Shown here in pieces: positions 23,901-36,424 of a DNA stretch of 64,000 bases. A program made the position numbers and the translations under genes. The notes under the pieces are model-generated. The model was not told where the DNA came from, ran no database searches, and was given only the letters and a program-made list of their open reading frames with translations. The stretch lies in contig OX246739.1 in NCBI GenBank assembly GCA_945910005.1, forward strand, positions 35,598,608-35,662,607, written 5' to 3'. This DNA comes from Isoperla grammatica (Eukaryota; Arthropoda; Insecta; Plecoptera; Perlodidae). Every line of letters begins with the position of its first letter. Position 1 is the stretch's first letter.

Positions 23901-25612
23901 TTAATGAAGTGATTATTGGATATTGCGTTTAAGGTGTTCACTTCACCCTTGTGTGTGTTATATTTATTTGTCTTTGTTTGTGCACGTTGTATGAACACAT
24001 GTGTAGGCCGTGTGATCGTTCTTGTGCGACGCTACGTGTTACAGAAAATTCATACAATTTTAGAGTGTTTTTGGTTTTACACTTTATGGCCAATCTGAAG
24101 TAATGTTTATGCATTGTTACGAAAAATACACATTCATATTGTAAATCCAGTCGTGTGTGATAGAAAAAAGTAAATAATACGTACAATTATTATTCAGGGG
24201 TGACTAAACGGGGTTTAAAAAAAATTGTTTGTTTTTTTTTTGATCGCGATAGCGGTCGAACGAAAAGTCCGATCAATTTGAAATTTGGACCATCTACAAG
24301 CCTCAATGTGGATTTAACGTCATTAGTTTTGTGGACAAATCTGTTGAAAAGTTACAAAGTTACAATTTAATTATTACAAAGTTATTCCCAAACACAATGG
24401 CGGCAAAATGTGAGATAGCCATTTTTTAGTAAATTTCTAGCCGGTCACGAATATACAAATTTCAACGCGATCCGATGAGAATTGTAGGTACAAATTACAA
24501 TTTTGTATTGCTGAATTGTAGTGAAGTAACTATGACAACGAAACATCCAAGCTATAATTTATATAGACAATCGATCTTTTATTGAACAATGGCAGGAAGT
24601 GTAATAACTATAACAGTAAAAACTCAAATCTTTCCACATTTTTGTCACTTTCATTGAACAATGACGATGGCTTTGAGAACTTTTCGCCAGAAAGTTCGTG
24701 GACATATGGACGCGCTCGTTTATCAACGCGTCAAACAGAGCGTTTTCCTAGTGTGAGTAGTCCATAAGTGCAGTATGTAGTTGAGACAGGGACTTACAAA
24801 GCCTGTCTGGAGGACTGGAGTTATAGGTCTCGCAAAACAACCTCGGTAATGCTTTCGTCATCAATCAATGACGTGTTTACGGTCTCGGCCAACCCGAGCA
24901 GGTATCTGAATTAGCCACGGTCGCTGGTTGGCTGCCGCTCACCCACCCGTGACGGAAGCATTACCGAAGATCTTGTACGGCGAGTCTATAAGTAGTTCGG
25001 TAAATGAAATGGTGTACAATTCAATTTTATCCTTACATTTTGTCAATATGCGTAAACATTTATAATGATTATCTTATCACACTTTTTAGTTTTTATTATT
25101 GGTTAAATGGCAATTTAAAATCATAGCAGAAGACCGTTTTAATATTTTAAAATATGATTCATTTTTAAGAAATGATGGGTCCTATTTACGTTTGGGGAAA
25201 ATGAGCTTCTATTGTTATATACGTTCCAATTCCATTATATATATATATATTTTAAATTGATCGCGCCCTACAGTAAATGGCATAAGTCCATTTACAGATA
25301 AAATCATAATCCTAATGTTGTCGATATAGTGTTGTAAGAGTTGTGTATCACGATTTTAATTAATGTAATCGAATCATCGTATCAGCAGATTATTTTTAAT
25401 CTCGTGGATGTTCTTTTAGAGCTAATATTACATCACCCTGGTATCTCGGAGGGCGAAATGTGTTTCTTTCAACTATTAATTTTTTAAAATATTTATTAAC
25501 TTCACGTCGTTTTATAAATTATAACAAGTGACACTGTCGGTATTTGATTAGTTTGTAACATATGCCCCGGAAATGACTGGCGAGGGAACAAGGTCGCGCC
25601 AGCGACCTTGTT
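20912..25612 (+). repeat. 4.5-kb duplicated element, copy 2
   Basis: This is the direct-repeat partner of 2219-6740, starting 18.7 kb downstream. Differences are scattered substitutions, small indels, a longer TGTA microsatellite near 20955, and a 161-bp MITE at 24826-24986. Removing that insertion and its duplicated target makes the lengths nearly equal (about 4.54 versus 4.52 kb). Left and right flanks are unrelated to those of copy 1, which argues for transposition or a precise duplication of a bounded unit rather than a larger segmental event. Confidence 0.85.
24826..24986. mobile_element. 161-bp MITE inserted in copy 2 of the 4.5-kb repeat
   Basis: Copy 1 of the host repeat gives the empty site: its GAGTTATAAGTAG is interrupted here. 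TATA is present on both sides (24822-24825 and 24987-24990), so the target duplication is TATA, or TA if the element is taken as two bases longer at each end. The arms are inverted: TCGGTAATGCTTTCGTCA at the left pairs with TGACGGAAGCATTACCGA at the right, with one mismatch. There is no coding capacity. The insertion happened after the duplication. Confidence 0.85.
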
Positions 25613-26486
25613 GTTTCTACTTTCCTTTTCGAATTACGTATTGTGGTTTTGTGTATAATCAACTTATTTTCTTATTCATTGTGTGTCGTTATATTATATC
25701 AATTTCATATTGAAATTTCTTCTTTATTAAATGGTTTCATATAAGTTTAAGTATACATAAAGAAATTGTTTTCTTCTTCAATACATTTCTATTTTGTTTA
25801 CTTATAGTTTGTTTTGCTGTTGCGTAACTTTTATTTAATAGTTATATTTGGTCGTGTTTTATTCTTGTATTTCGGAAGCAAAGGTGCTCGTAAAGCATTG
25901 GAAAGAGGAGCAGTCTATTTTTAGTAGTTAATTCATTTATAGAAAATATTGTTTACAATGTTATGCCGGCGTCGTAAGTTGTTCCTAAACAATGAGAAAG
26001 ACGATTTTTAAAACTATTTACTTCCGAAATTCTTATAAATATATTCCCCCTGTTTACATGGTAAGAAATCTCCATTCATATACTCTCACCAACATTAAGA
26101 ATTGACATACGTTCTCCAGTCCATAACTTGATCCCACGAAATGTCCCAACTTAGCGACACTATGAGTGATTTATTTATTGTATCAATTCGTTATTAAAGA
26201 ATTAACTCTTTCTTTTCCTCTAATACTCTCATCACGGTTTCCTTCTTCCCACGCATTCACAGCGTTGTTCGCACGACTATGCAACCCTTCCACTTGACAG
26301 AAGACTCTTGTTAGCCCTCGTAGCCCAGCCGTCAACTAACTCAGACAGCTAAATTAGAGATCAAGTGGGATCGTTCCCTGAGGGACCCTCTATCGATTCA
26401 ATGCCTGACCTTCTTGTTAAACTATCAGGATGCCGCTCCTCCATAGCTATGACCAGGCACCTCGGACTATATACACTACCTCACGA

Positions 26487-26498
26487 CCCCCCCCCCCC
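26487..26498. repeat. Poly-C tract (12 C)
   Basis: Uninterrupted run of 12 C. Confidence 0.9.
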
Positions 26499-27612
26499 TC
26501 TATGTACACTATCCACAAGCCCAACCGTGATTATATGACACTATTCCCCCTCCCTCCCATCATAACCTAGATTTTTCTTCATTTTTTAGAAACAAAACTG
26601 ATATATTACATTAACCTACCACGAATGATAACGACCGTGAGGCATTATGGGTATTGTTTCTAGTATTTAAATCACCTAAACAAATTTAAAAAGAAAACAT
26701 ACAAGTTTAAGCTGTCCATTCGTCCAATAACAATTTGCCTTCTTCATATGATATTATGTTTGTTATTTACAAAGTTTTTTCTCACGTCTTCTGAATTCTT
26801 CTTCTCCTGAATTGAAAGGAAAAAAAATTACTAATTCCAGTTGAACAAAAATTAAAATGTTTTCGTTAAACAGCTGATAGCTTCACAAATGGTATATATT
26901 ATAATAAAGCGCCTAAACCCACCATCACCTCATTTGATGTCATTCAATAGTCAATCAAATTAATTTCCATTCAATCTGGCGCAAGTTCTACGTATACTCA
27001 TACAACGTTACTTGTACTAAGTATACTTGTGCAACGTTATCATCTCAACTATCTCTCTCTCATGACAACAGTAATTCGTATCCATCGGACATGTTTTTAA
27101 ATCACACAAATAATGCAATAGTACATTGATTCTTCAGATTATTACAAATAATCTGATTGATTTTATAATTATAAATCTATGATCTCTTATCTTGGTATAA
27201 ACGAGCAATTATTCACAAGATGAACTAATTCTTCCGTTTCAATAATTTATTCAAACCATTTATTTCTAATTGGTCTGCACTTGTTCCGTTTTAATTATGT
27301 GACTGCAATAAATGTTCAACAGGCATTAGTTTAGACTTACCCAATTAACTTGATTCATCTCTGAATAAGATACAATTCGGTGTAAGTCTATTTGAAAGTA
27401 GTTTTGTAAGAACTCAATCGTTTTAATACTACAGATCAGAGTTATTTTTTTTTTCTAGCGAGTGAATATAACTGAACATAAATCAGGTATTTGGAGTTTC
27501 TCTCCTATTTTCAAAGTGAAATTTAAACTAATCGTGCCAGTACAATTGCAAAATGTAGCCAAACATGTTGTAGTTTATAGCGTATCTCATTGTTGTTATC
27601 TCGGTGGTATTT

Positions 27613-27675
27613 TCTGATTGATTGATTGACTGATTGATTGTTAGGTGTTTAACGGCTCGTCAACATCTTGGTTAC
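27613..27675 (-). repeat. Retroelement-like tail ending in ATCA repeats (family F7)
   Basis: The minus strand reads GACGAGCCGTTAAACACC followed by AATCAATCAGTCAATC. A plus-strand relative at about 62155-62205 reads AGTACGTCGTTAAACACC followed by AATAATCAAATAAAATC. A fixed end plus a simple-repeat tail suggests LINE- or SINE-type retroposition. Confidence 0.45.
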
Positions 27676-28631
27676 TTGTCCCATGGTTTCTGTTGTACCT
27701 CCTATAGTTTACACCTCGATAATGTTCCAATCGATGGATCGAATCTAACATTATGATGATCTCTTTAAATAGATAGAACTATATTTTAAAGCCTAGTCTC
27801 TTGGGATAGTTCCATACCTTTGAAAAACTTGCCGGCAGACTATAAAGATGAATGGATCCATACTGTTTAGTAAATACGTAAAGAAATCAAAGACAAAATA
27901 AATCAACACATTATACGTAACATAAAGTTAAATTTGATTCTTTACTTTACCTACCAAAGACAACATAGAAAACTTTGTTTTTTTGCACGCAATTTTAGTA
28001 CATATTTTAATTTAGTAATTCCTGAAAAAGATCTTATAATTTTATGCACATGTAGGTTTTTGTCCAGGGAAATATACACACAGCAATTTGCTTCCCAGTG
28101 TTAATGATAATTGTTGTTGTAATACATTATGACTGTAGCGCCGACTCTTTTTGTACGAGGAAGAATTACTGAGGTCTTATTTTACTTCGTGCCCAGACGA
28201 GGTTTCCTGTCTTGAATTGTTCAACTGAACAAGTAGATGTATTCAGATAATAGAAAAGTGATGTCTTGTGCGCATGCTGTTTGTGCGCATGAGTAATTAA
28301 TTCGCCTTATTATAAGTTGGGAAACTATCAGTAAATATTGCCATTAGAAAGGAATCAAATCTGTGACCTGCTAAAATTAAATTCTTGTCTCCCGTAGAAT
28401 TGCTGTTCTGTCTCTGATAATATTTCCATACACAATTTATATTCCGTATTCAATCAAGTCTCAATCACAAATGGAAGAAATATATAAATATATAAATTAA
28501 TTGTTTTCTTTCTAACACATCATCCGGGTAAGAGTTCAACCAAGACTGAATTGGACATAAATAACATCGCTACCCGCGTGTCAAGCTTAACACATAAATA
28601 AATACAAATATTGTATATATTATTTTTAGTC

Positions 28632-28705
28632 ATGAATTTCTTCAAAATACAAAATAAAGGTTCTTCTGGAAACTCAAAGCGAGTGTCAAACTTCCGCGTG
28701 TTATC
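28632..28705 (+). repeat. 70-bp direct repeat, left copy
   Basis: GATTTCTTCAAAAT-like sequence, GGAAACTCAAAGCGAGT and ATCAAACTTCC are shared with 29299-29372, about 667 bp downstream in the same orientation. Confidence 0.6.
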
Positions 28706-29298
28706 TTGAATTCTGTACGAAGCTGAAATATATTGCTCATCATGTCAGATCGTTGGTACTTGTAGCAGCCATTTATACCGGCAGAAGTGGGTCACACAAC
28801 CTCGAGTAGCGTCCATGGCTACATTCGAAATACTGGAAACATGTTTTTATTTTGCACTTAATTGAACCACTGAGAAGCTACGGCGACTTGGAGACTATTC
28901 CACACAGGAACGACTCAGTTGTGCCAACGTGAAGACAATAGTTAACTTTAATAGAAACTCTGACGATCTCTACCAGTTGAAAAAGGAACTGAAAGTCTTG
29001 TACAAGTTGAAATGAAACTATCAAACACTATGGTACTCTCTTTCTGTCTTATATTGTTTCCTGACAACTATTATACATATAAATGCGTTTCCCTTTACAA
29101 ATAAGACCTATCGTGCCCAGGCATTGAATCGTATTAAGCCATGGCATAGCGATCAGGGGCAACAGAAGCAAACAAACAGAAGCAATTGCAACACAATCAA
29201 GTAAGGAATAATTAAAAAAAGCTGAAAATCCTTCCCGTCACATCCAAATACACATAACACGCCACTATTGCGTTTGTGCAATATTACAATAAAAAAAC

Positions 29299-29372
29299 TT
29301 GGATTTCTTCAAAATTCAAAATATAGTTCTGGAAACTCAAAGCGAGTAGTATCAAACTTCCACATTGTCCTG
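29299..29372 (+). repeat. 70-bp direct repeat, right copy
   Basis: Partner of 28632-28705. It falls within an 86-codon open frame, but the left copy is not open in an equivalent way. Confidence 0.6.
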
Positions 29373-29833
29373 GTAGTCTGGAAAGAAAACATGGACTGCT
29401 ATAAGTGTTATGCACATAGCAGAAACTTTTCGAGACACCTATTCAATTCATGGACAAACACGAGAACGAAAAAGAAAACGGGTCCGTATTTGGATTCAAT
29501 TGAAAACCCAATCAACATAAATACTTAAAAACTCACAGATTTTCTAGTTATTTTTCGTCTATCTACCCTTTACTTTTTGAATAGATAAAGAGTCTCCGCT
29601 TTTTAAAGCAAACGCTATGTTTGTTACTAGAAAAAGCCAGTCAGTTTCTGATAAACTGGTATTAAATCAACAAATTCCACCCCATATAATACGTTACGTT
29701 GTTGGGATCATGCCAGAGAGAGTGTCAACATTCACGGCCACCCACGCCCTAAAGTGCTAATTATAAGCCTCATTACATAACTATCCAGTGTTTGCGAGGC
29801 TTGCAGTGTATTGGAGGCGCCGGTCATGAAGTA

Positions 29834-30113
29834 AGGACCTGGCGCGTGGTAAGTGCGGACACACAACTGACCTCCAATAGCAGTAATAACCTGGCGCGTG
29901 GTAAGCGCGGATACACAACTGACCTCCAATAGCAGTAATTGTTAAGCGTGGATACATTACTGACCTCCAGCAGCAGTAATAACCTGGCGCGTGGTAAGCG
30001 CGGATACACATCTGACCTCCAATAGCAGTAATAACCTGGCGCGTGGTAAGCGCGGAAACACAACTGACCTCCAAAATCAGTAAGAACCTGGCGCGAGGTG
30101 CGGATACACAACT
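29834..30113. repeat. 52-bp tandem repeat, about five copies
   Basis: The unit is AACCTGGCGCGTGGTAAGCG followed by CGGATACACAACTGACC and TCCAATAGCAGTAAT. One copy is shortened near 29940. Because 52 is not a multiple of three, overlapping minus-strand frames read the same units in different phases; none is a gene. Confidence 0.88.
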
Positions 30114-30779
30114 GTTATTATTGCATTTTCCAATTCGCCTAAACGTTACTGCTATTTCACTAAATCATCCCTTATTTGAAATCGTAAATTGGTCTCCATA
30201 TGACTAGCCGGTTATAACTGGCCGATTTGATCACTTTACATTATCACAGTATTTTCAGTGCAACGAGTAAGCACATCCTGCGAACCCACATGAAAACGAC
30301 AAAAGAGAAAAATGCACTCACATAATCGTGTAATACTTGATTATGAGTGAGCGCCAGTCTTTTGTCTACGATACTTCGTAGTAACAAATCCGGACAAGGC
30401 TTTAACTCCCTCCTTGTCAGGATTAAATGTCAGCCAATCATCGATCGACGCCGAGTCCGTTAACAAGGCACAAGTTTCTAGTCTCGGTACTAACCCACCG
30501 CAGAGAAGACATCAGTAATGTGTATAGTTACGCCACTCTAACTATTCTCGCGCTGATTGCACACCCTCACCCAAACGCTCGTTTTATGCTCACTGCTTCA
30601 ACGAAAATTATCAAATTCTCACATATCTGCGTGTACTTTGCATGAGCGTGACAATACTACCCGTTTTACGCGGCCATTCCTTCTCATTTAAAGTTCCTCA
30701 ACGTTTAAGAAATAGAAGAGTCCGATAGAATTTGATTTTCTACCTCTCTATAATTCTTACCGTCTACAGCACCATAAGG

Positions 30780-30965
30780 ATTAATTAAAAACCTTGGGTT
30801 GTATGACTGGCAATCCTAATACAGCGCGCATGACCTGACTTAAGAGGCTAGTGAACTCTACTGTACGAATCTGTGAAAGAGCGCCAATAATCTGTTGACT
30901 TTCGTTGAGACAGCGTGCATGAAAGGGACCGAAGACATGGATCTAAGGTCGTCATGAGACTATAA
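30780..30965 (+). repeat. Diverged dispersed repeat, family F4, copy 2
   Basis: The blocks ACCTTGGGTTGTATGACTGG, AATCCTAATACAGCGCGC and CGTTGAGACAGCGTGCATG align in order with the copies at 14800, 57440 and 61440. It lacks the left part seen in the longer copies. Confidence 0.5.
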
Positions 30966-31337
30966 TACATGTTAGTAATAGTGAGTATAATACCCTACAT
31001 CTCCAGTATATCCCAGTGGTGTACAGGTATTTTACACAACTTTACAAAAATCTGTTTCGGAATTCCAACGTGTTTGCTTCGTCAGCTGTTATTCATTCGA
31101 TTTGAAACCGATCGTCAACTTGAGTTAGCGCGACTCGAGTTGAAGATAAACACGGTCGATTGATTTCAATGCGATACGCGCGGCTGTGTCTGCGTAGCTC
31201 CTTGAACGAGTGGGCGCTCGCTTTAATTGCTGAGAGTATCTGAAATAGACGGACCCCCGTCAACCACTACACAAACCTGGAACACCGTCAACCCTCAGAG
31301 TTCCGTCTCTGTCAAGTGTAGCGTTCTCCCTTTCCAG

Positions 31338-31880
31338 CTTGGAAGAAATGACTTGGATGTCAAAGTTGTGGTTACAACAGACGTTTGTAAATTAATTTTT
31401 TCACCAGCCACAATTGATGACTGGTAAATGGAATATAGACAAAATAATAATGAATGTAGATATACCAGTTTGGAACTTCTTCAGAAATGACTTTTTCGTC
31501 AAAGTTGTGGTTACAACAGACGTTTGTAAATTAATTTTTTTCACCAGCCACAATTGATGACTGGTGAATGGAATATAGACAAAATAATAATGAATGTAGA
31601 TGTACCAGCTTGGTACTTTTCATGAAATGACTTGTTCGTCAAAGTTGTGGTTACAACAGACGTTTGTAAATTAATTTTTTCACCAGCCACAATTGATGAC
31701 TGGTGAATGGGATATAGACAAAATAATAATGAATTTAGATGTACCAGCTTGGTACTTTTCATGAAATGACTTGTTCGTCAAAGTTGTGGTTACAACAGAC
31801 GTGTATAAATTAATTTTTATCGCCAACCACAATTGACGACTGGTGAATGGAATATATAGAATATACAAAAATAATATTGA
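31338..31880. repeat. 140-bp tandem repeat, four copies
   Basis: TCAAAGTTGTGGTTACAACA recurs with its C-A-A-A-G anchors at 31361, 31500, 31640 and 31779, periods of 139-140 bp. Each unit contains two small inverted repeats: GTTGT-ggtt-ACAAC and CACCAG-ccacaattgatga-CTGGTG. The last unit is the most diverged. Short minus-strand frames across it are repeat shadows. Confidence 0.88.
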
Positions 31881-34638
31881 ATGTTTAATATGTACATGTA
31901 TCAATAACTAACAGAGAGGTCGTTTAGCAAGTTTAATGACTAGATTTGTGGGAGTTTAAATTTGCATTTTTGTTTTGCTTATATTTGACTACAATATTTA
32001 TGTTTTTTGTGCACAGCTACATTTTCCATCCATTCTTTGATATGCGGAATTTACGGCTAGCCTTAACTGAAAATCATTACAAAGTATGATAGTTAAACAT
32101 TTTTTACTCGTCCGTGGTCGCTAATCTAGTAGAATACCAGCGAAAAAGGAAGAGTTCTCTACATTGAAGCCAGTCAGAGATAGTTGGTTGTAACATAGTC
32201 CACAGCGCAGAGGACAGAGCGCGACACCGTCAACTGTTATGAAACTGAGTCTCGTATAATAACAACCCTCCCACATGGACCCCGGTTGGCGCAGAACATC
32301 CCTCGCGGGTCCCGACCATGGTCCCGACGCGTTGCCGTAGAAAGTACAAGCGATGATTTGAAAACTTTTGATTACACTAGAGTTTCATATTTTCAAGTTT
32401 CCGGAATGCGTCTAATTCAGCATAAATGCATGTTTTTGTCTACCGCGTTTATTTCAACATGTGCTAGGCATTATATCATTCGCTAAAGCGGAGTTCGCCG
32501 TGAGCAGAAATAAACTAGCTAAACACCACGGGATTTTCAGCAAATTTGTTGAGATAAGTAACGGTAATATAACATTAGCTTAATAATACAATTTACCATG
32601 CGAGAGGAAATATTTCTCGCATCTTAGCACAAAAGTTCTAGCTGCTTCAGGCAATATGCGTCTGTATAAATATAACGAAACTTAATATGATATTTTGTTT
32701 TAATTTAGAAGATTTTAGATACACTGCCTCGTAAGAGTGCTAAGGGATATATTATGATATATAATGGAAGTGACGATTCTAGAAATATTTGTTGTACACG
32801 GTTGATTTAGAAACCAAGGATCCAAATACAATTAGGAATTGCGTTAAGATCGAACACTAGGCTGACAGTTTGAAATAATATGATCCTGATGCAGACAGAA
32901 CAAAATTATTACACAACATAACATTATTTTTTTTTTGAGTGAAACAATTTAAATTGTTTTAATTAAATAATTTATGTTATTTAATTTAAACCAGACAAAA
33001 TTACATACAGTGTGTATAAAATTACCCGAGTTGTTGGCTTTTAACATTTTAAGATTCGAAATAATAGAAAAGATAAGGATTAAGCTATTGAATAACAAAT
33101 AGGTAAATAATGAGGGAATAAAGTTGAAAAAATACCTCTTCGGAAACAAAAAGAATAGTTTTCTCATTATGACCTACGAAAATCAACGTGATGTTTTAAT
33201 CACTCAAATCCGAGATCGTTTCAGTTTGGGCGGAAATTTACGTGGCCAGGCTTTTAAAAAATTGCAAAGCAACGTTTCGATAGTTAAAACTTAAAATTTA
33301 CACACATGAGTAAAAACTTCTAAATAGAAAAAGGAACTAGTTATCGTTAAAGTTAGAAAAGGGTAACGCGTTACCGGTAACTATAGTACTTCCGTTATTC
33401 TGCAATCTACATACAATCCAATACTCTATACATCTAGGAAAGTAGGTGCATTGAGCCCCTATATACACACTATACACTTCAATCATCAGCCTCATTCCGC
33501 GTGTTGGATCTATAGCCAAACCACAGATAACAAATTAAATGTGTCCAAACTCTTCACAACGTAGAGACGTAATCTTATTATTTGTTGAATGTGTACACAA
33601 TATATACAGTCCTCATATTTCTAACGGGTTTGATGTGATGCCGGTTTATTCCTACCCCATTTAACCAAATCGTTCCGAATGTACGATTTTTTCGATATCT
33701 TTGTATATGTCTTGCTGTGTGATGGCCGTCACTTGTCAAAATGTCTGCTCCATGTAAATCCGCTCCATTAACCCGTCCTCCCTACATAATGTCAGCTCGC
33801 AACGCGCATCTCGTTTGCCGTCTGCCCTCGCAAAGAGTTATCGAGTCAAATGCAAAGTGTCGAAGAGATATTCAAACTTCGAAACAAAAAAAATAGAACT
33901 TACTCGAAAGTTCGACGGTGGTTCGAATAGTTGCCGTGTGATGTGGCGGGCGCTGATGGTTCACTGTCGGGCTCTGAGAAATGTGTTTCCTCGCTTCTAT
34001 ATATAAATAGAACTTCAGCACATTGCTTCGTATTTGATTTTTGGAACAATCGCTAGGATGTCGGTCGTTCCATTCTGCGTGCCACGTAAACACATCCGAA
34101 CTGCAGCTCTGGAATATGTTATCTAGATGGTAAAATATTCAACATGGCCGTGTTGCGTAGTTTACACCGGAAGTTTGATGGCTGCTTATTCTAGGCTGCA
34201 TCCAGAAACCTGGCAATGTGCTGGTTGTAGCATCAACTAGCACGCCACACCGTCATATTTTGACACATTGTGTTCCAGAACGCGTCAGGTGAGAAGATGA
34301 AGAAAATGCGCACCAAAATGTGATATCAATCGAAGTTTATATCTAAATTATCAAAACAGACAAAATGAAAGATAATACAAACGTTCGGATTCATAACTAT
34401 CTTTTTAACTAGACCATCATGGCAGTCAAAAACATCCACAGGTTGTGGTTGTAATTTAAAAATTGTTACTGGCTATGGATTTAAACTTCCACCAATGGGA
34501 CAGTAGCTTTAGAATGGCGGTAAGTGTAACCTACAAAATGCTGAATATATCGCGAGTTAGCACCACAACGCAGTTTTTAAACACGTTTCGCTATGACACG
34601 GTGTACAGGAAACCACGCATTTGATCATTAGTTTCCGC
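31881..34638. other. AT-rich non-coding sequence
   Basis: No supported gene or repeat family. A TATATAAATAG stretch at about 34000 could be a TATA-like element, but no gene follows it. Confidence 0.45.
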
Positions 34639-34661
34639 GTATAGGCCTTATAGGCCTATAC
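34639..34661. other. Perfect hairpin with TAGGCC palindromes
   Basis: GTATAGGCCT pairs with AGGCCTATAC across a TAT loop. The AGGCCTA motif is the same as in the 3327-3354 hairpin. Confidence 0.75.
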
Positions 34662-34734
34662 AAGATAATATCAAACAGGCGCACTTACACCTACTTCTAC
34701 ATCAAATTTGGTCCAATGCTAGAACGCAAATGCA

Positions 34735-34800
34735 AATCAGTTAAGTTACTGAGTGGGTAGACTCTAAATGTGAATTTATTTATTTTTATTTATTTATTTA
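34735..34800 (+). repeat. Dispersed retroelement-like 3' tail (family F6)
   Basis: TTACTGAGTGGGTAGACTC continues into TTTATTTATTT. It matches the minus-strand copy at 9500-9560 for about 40 bp. No upstream coding part is recognisable. Confidence 0.45.
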
Positions 34801-35774
34801 AACAGTTCTACACGGGCATTGAAATATCAAAAAAGATAAATGGTTCAACAAACATTATTGAATAGAAGCCAAGTCGGAGTCAATAACTCAACAAACAAAA
34901 TTGTTTGTCGAGTATTTCGAGAAGTTGTTGTGCTTATGGGTAATTTGTTTTTGTGTGCGTTTGTAGATCTCTCCCGTAACACCATGGCTACAAGTTTATC
35001 AGACTTCACTCTTCAGTCACATTTGGTGCCTTATTCCGAACATTCGCGAGATACATTTCTAGTGTTATTGGCTTTGAATACTTTTTGTAACTTCTCATAT
35101 TGACACACATTCTCGTAAAATAAAACAACAGGTTCTATAGTAATAAACACCGTTTCCTCTGTTATGTGGGAAGCCATTCGGCAATACACATTCAGCATGC
35201 TATTCTTCTAAACTACATGCATTCCAATTCTACTGTGTATGTAACAGTGATGCATCGTAAAGAATTATATCATTATGTTGTCCTGAATCAAAATGTATGC
35301 AAAAACAAAGCATAAACGATTACCTCATGCTGATTTAATGAAAATACAAATTTATAACGAAAATAAATAACTGCAGTTTACGACATAACATTTCACAACC
35401 AATAAAATATACTATTTACTGTAATGCCACAGTTAAAAAACAAATGCAACAGTAATAACACTTACCTACAAACATATGTTACACGCAAATGCTTATACTG
35501 TTATCCCATTTCCATTTTTATCACATTTAATAACATTATGTAATAATCACATTTGAAAATACTTCTTTTAACATTTGTAACTAAATCTTTTGAGGTCCTT
35601 CTCATAAGTCATAATGAAGTTATGAACTGATTTAATTAACCATCTAACCACCACCCTTTTCATAAATAAAACTACCTTCACTATTCTTACTAATGTTTTT
35701 CAAACACTGAGACATACTCACGTGTTTTCTTGTTGTATAATATGTAGGTTACCAATTATTTATGAGCTTTGAGC

Positions 35775-36138
35775 TAAACTGTTGCCGTGGCAAAGCTGAG
35801 AACGCCGCAGGGTCTTCTTTCACTGCATTTATAATATGTTGTTTGTGCAGCCCCAGTGCGACCCCAGTTTCCTTGAAATCGTTGTGTCCCAACTGTCAAA
35901 AAGTAATCAAATGTAATCGTTTGTTTGTTGTGTGGACGCCTATTATTTGACTAGATGTTGGGTTTCCAAGAAATTTGCGCATGGCTGAACTTCTGTCATG
36001 GCTTCTGGTAATGAATTCGGGGATTTCGTCTCATGTTTGAGCTAGGCAGGTAGCGGGGGTGTACATCATTTGTGAAATGCCAAGCTTGACGAAAGATCGG
36101 CTGATTTTCTTGTTCTCAACCAAGCCACGGACCCACTG
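35775..36138 (-). mobile_element. TIR element, family F1, copy 2
   Basis: This is the minus-strand copy of the family at 10866-11225. The GGGTCCGTGG end lies at about 36125-36134, and the other end (GCCACGGCAAC on the minus strand) has drifted. The body aligns throughout with few indels. Confidence 0.75.
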
Positions 36139-36405
36139 TACTTTCGCTTTCGTCAACATAGCGACAGGTCAGCGTGGAGTCCTTCTGTTCACACTTACAC
36201 CGCAGTGAATGATTATAATACCTGTATTGCCATGTTTTAGTACAGCCCACTACGCTGGCTTCTGTATTATATGCGGTCGGCAAATGCAGAACACGACGTA
36301 GAGTTTAGTCTTTTGAGCCTTTTGCAAAGTCGACTCAACTACCGTGTTCGCTTTATGCGGGATGTATGCTGAGGGTCACTGCCAAAGAGTGTGGGGGGCG
36401 TTGGT

Positions 36406-36424
36406 GGGGGGGGGGGGGGGGGGG
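36406..36424. repeat. Poly-G tract (19 G)
   Basis: An uninterrupted run of 19 G preceded by other G-rich sequence. Confidence 0.9.

Larger units (their letters stand above)
25613..29833. other. AT-rich non-coding sequence
   Basis: No supported gene. It contains a 12-C tract (26487-26498), a retroelement-like tail at 27613-27675, and a 70-bp direct repeat pair (28632-28705 and 29299-29372). The rest appears unique. Confidence 0.55.

Noticed and set aside
29732..30111. Overlapping minus-strand open frames of 65-97 codons
   Set aside because: They are three phases of the same 52-bp tandem repeat.
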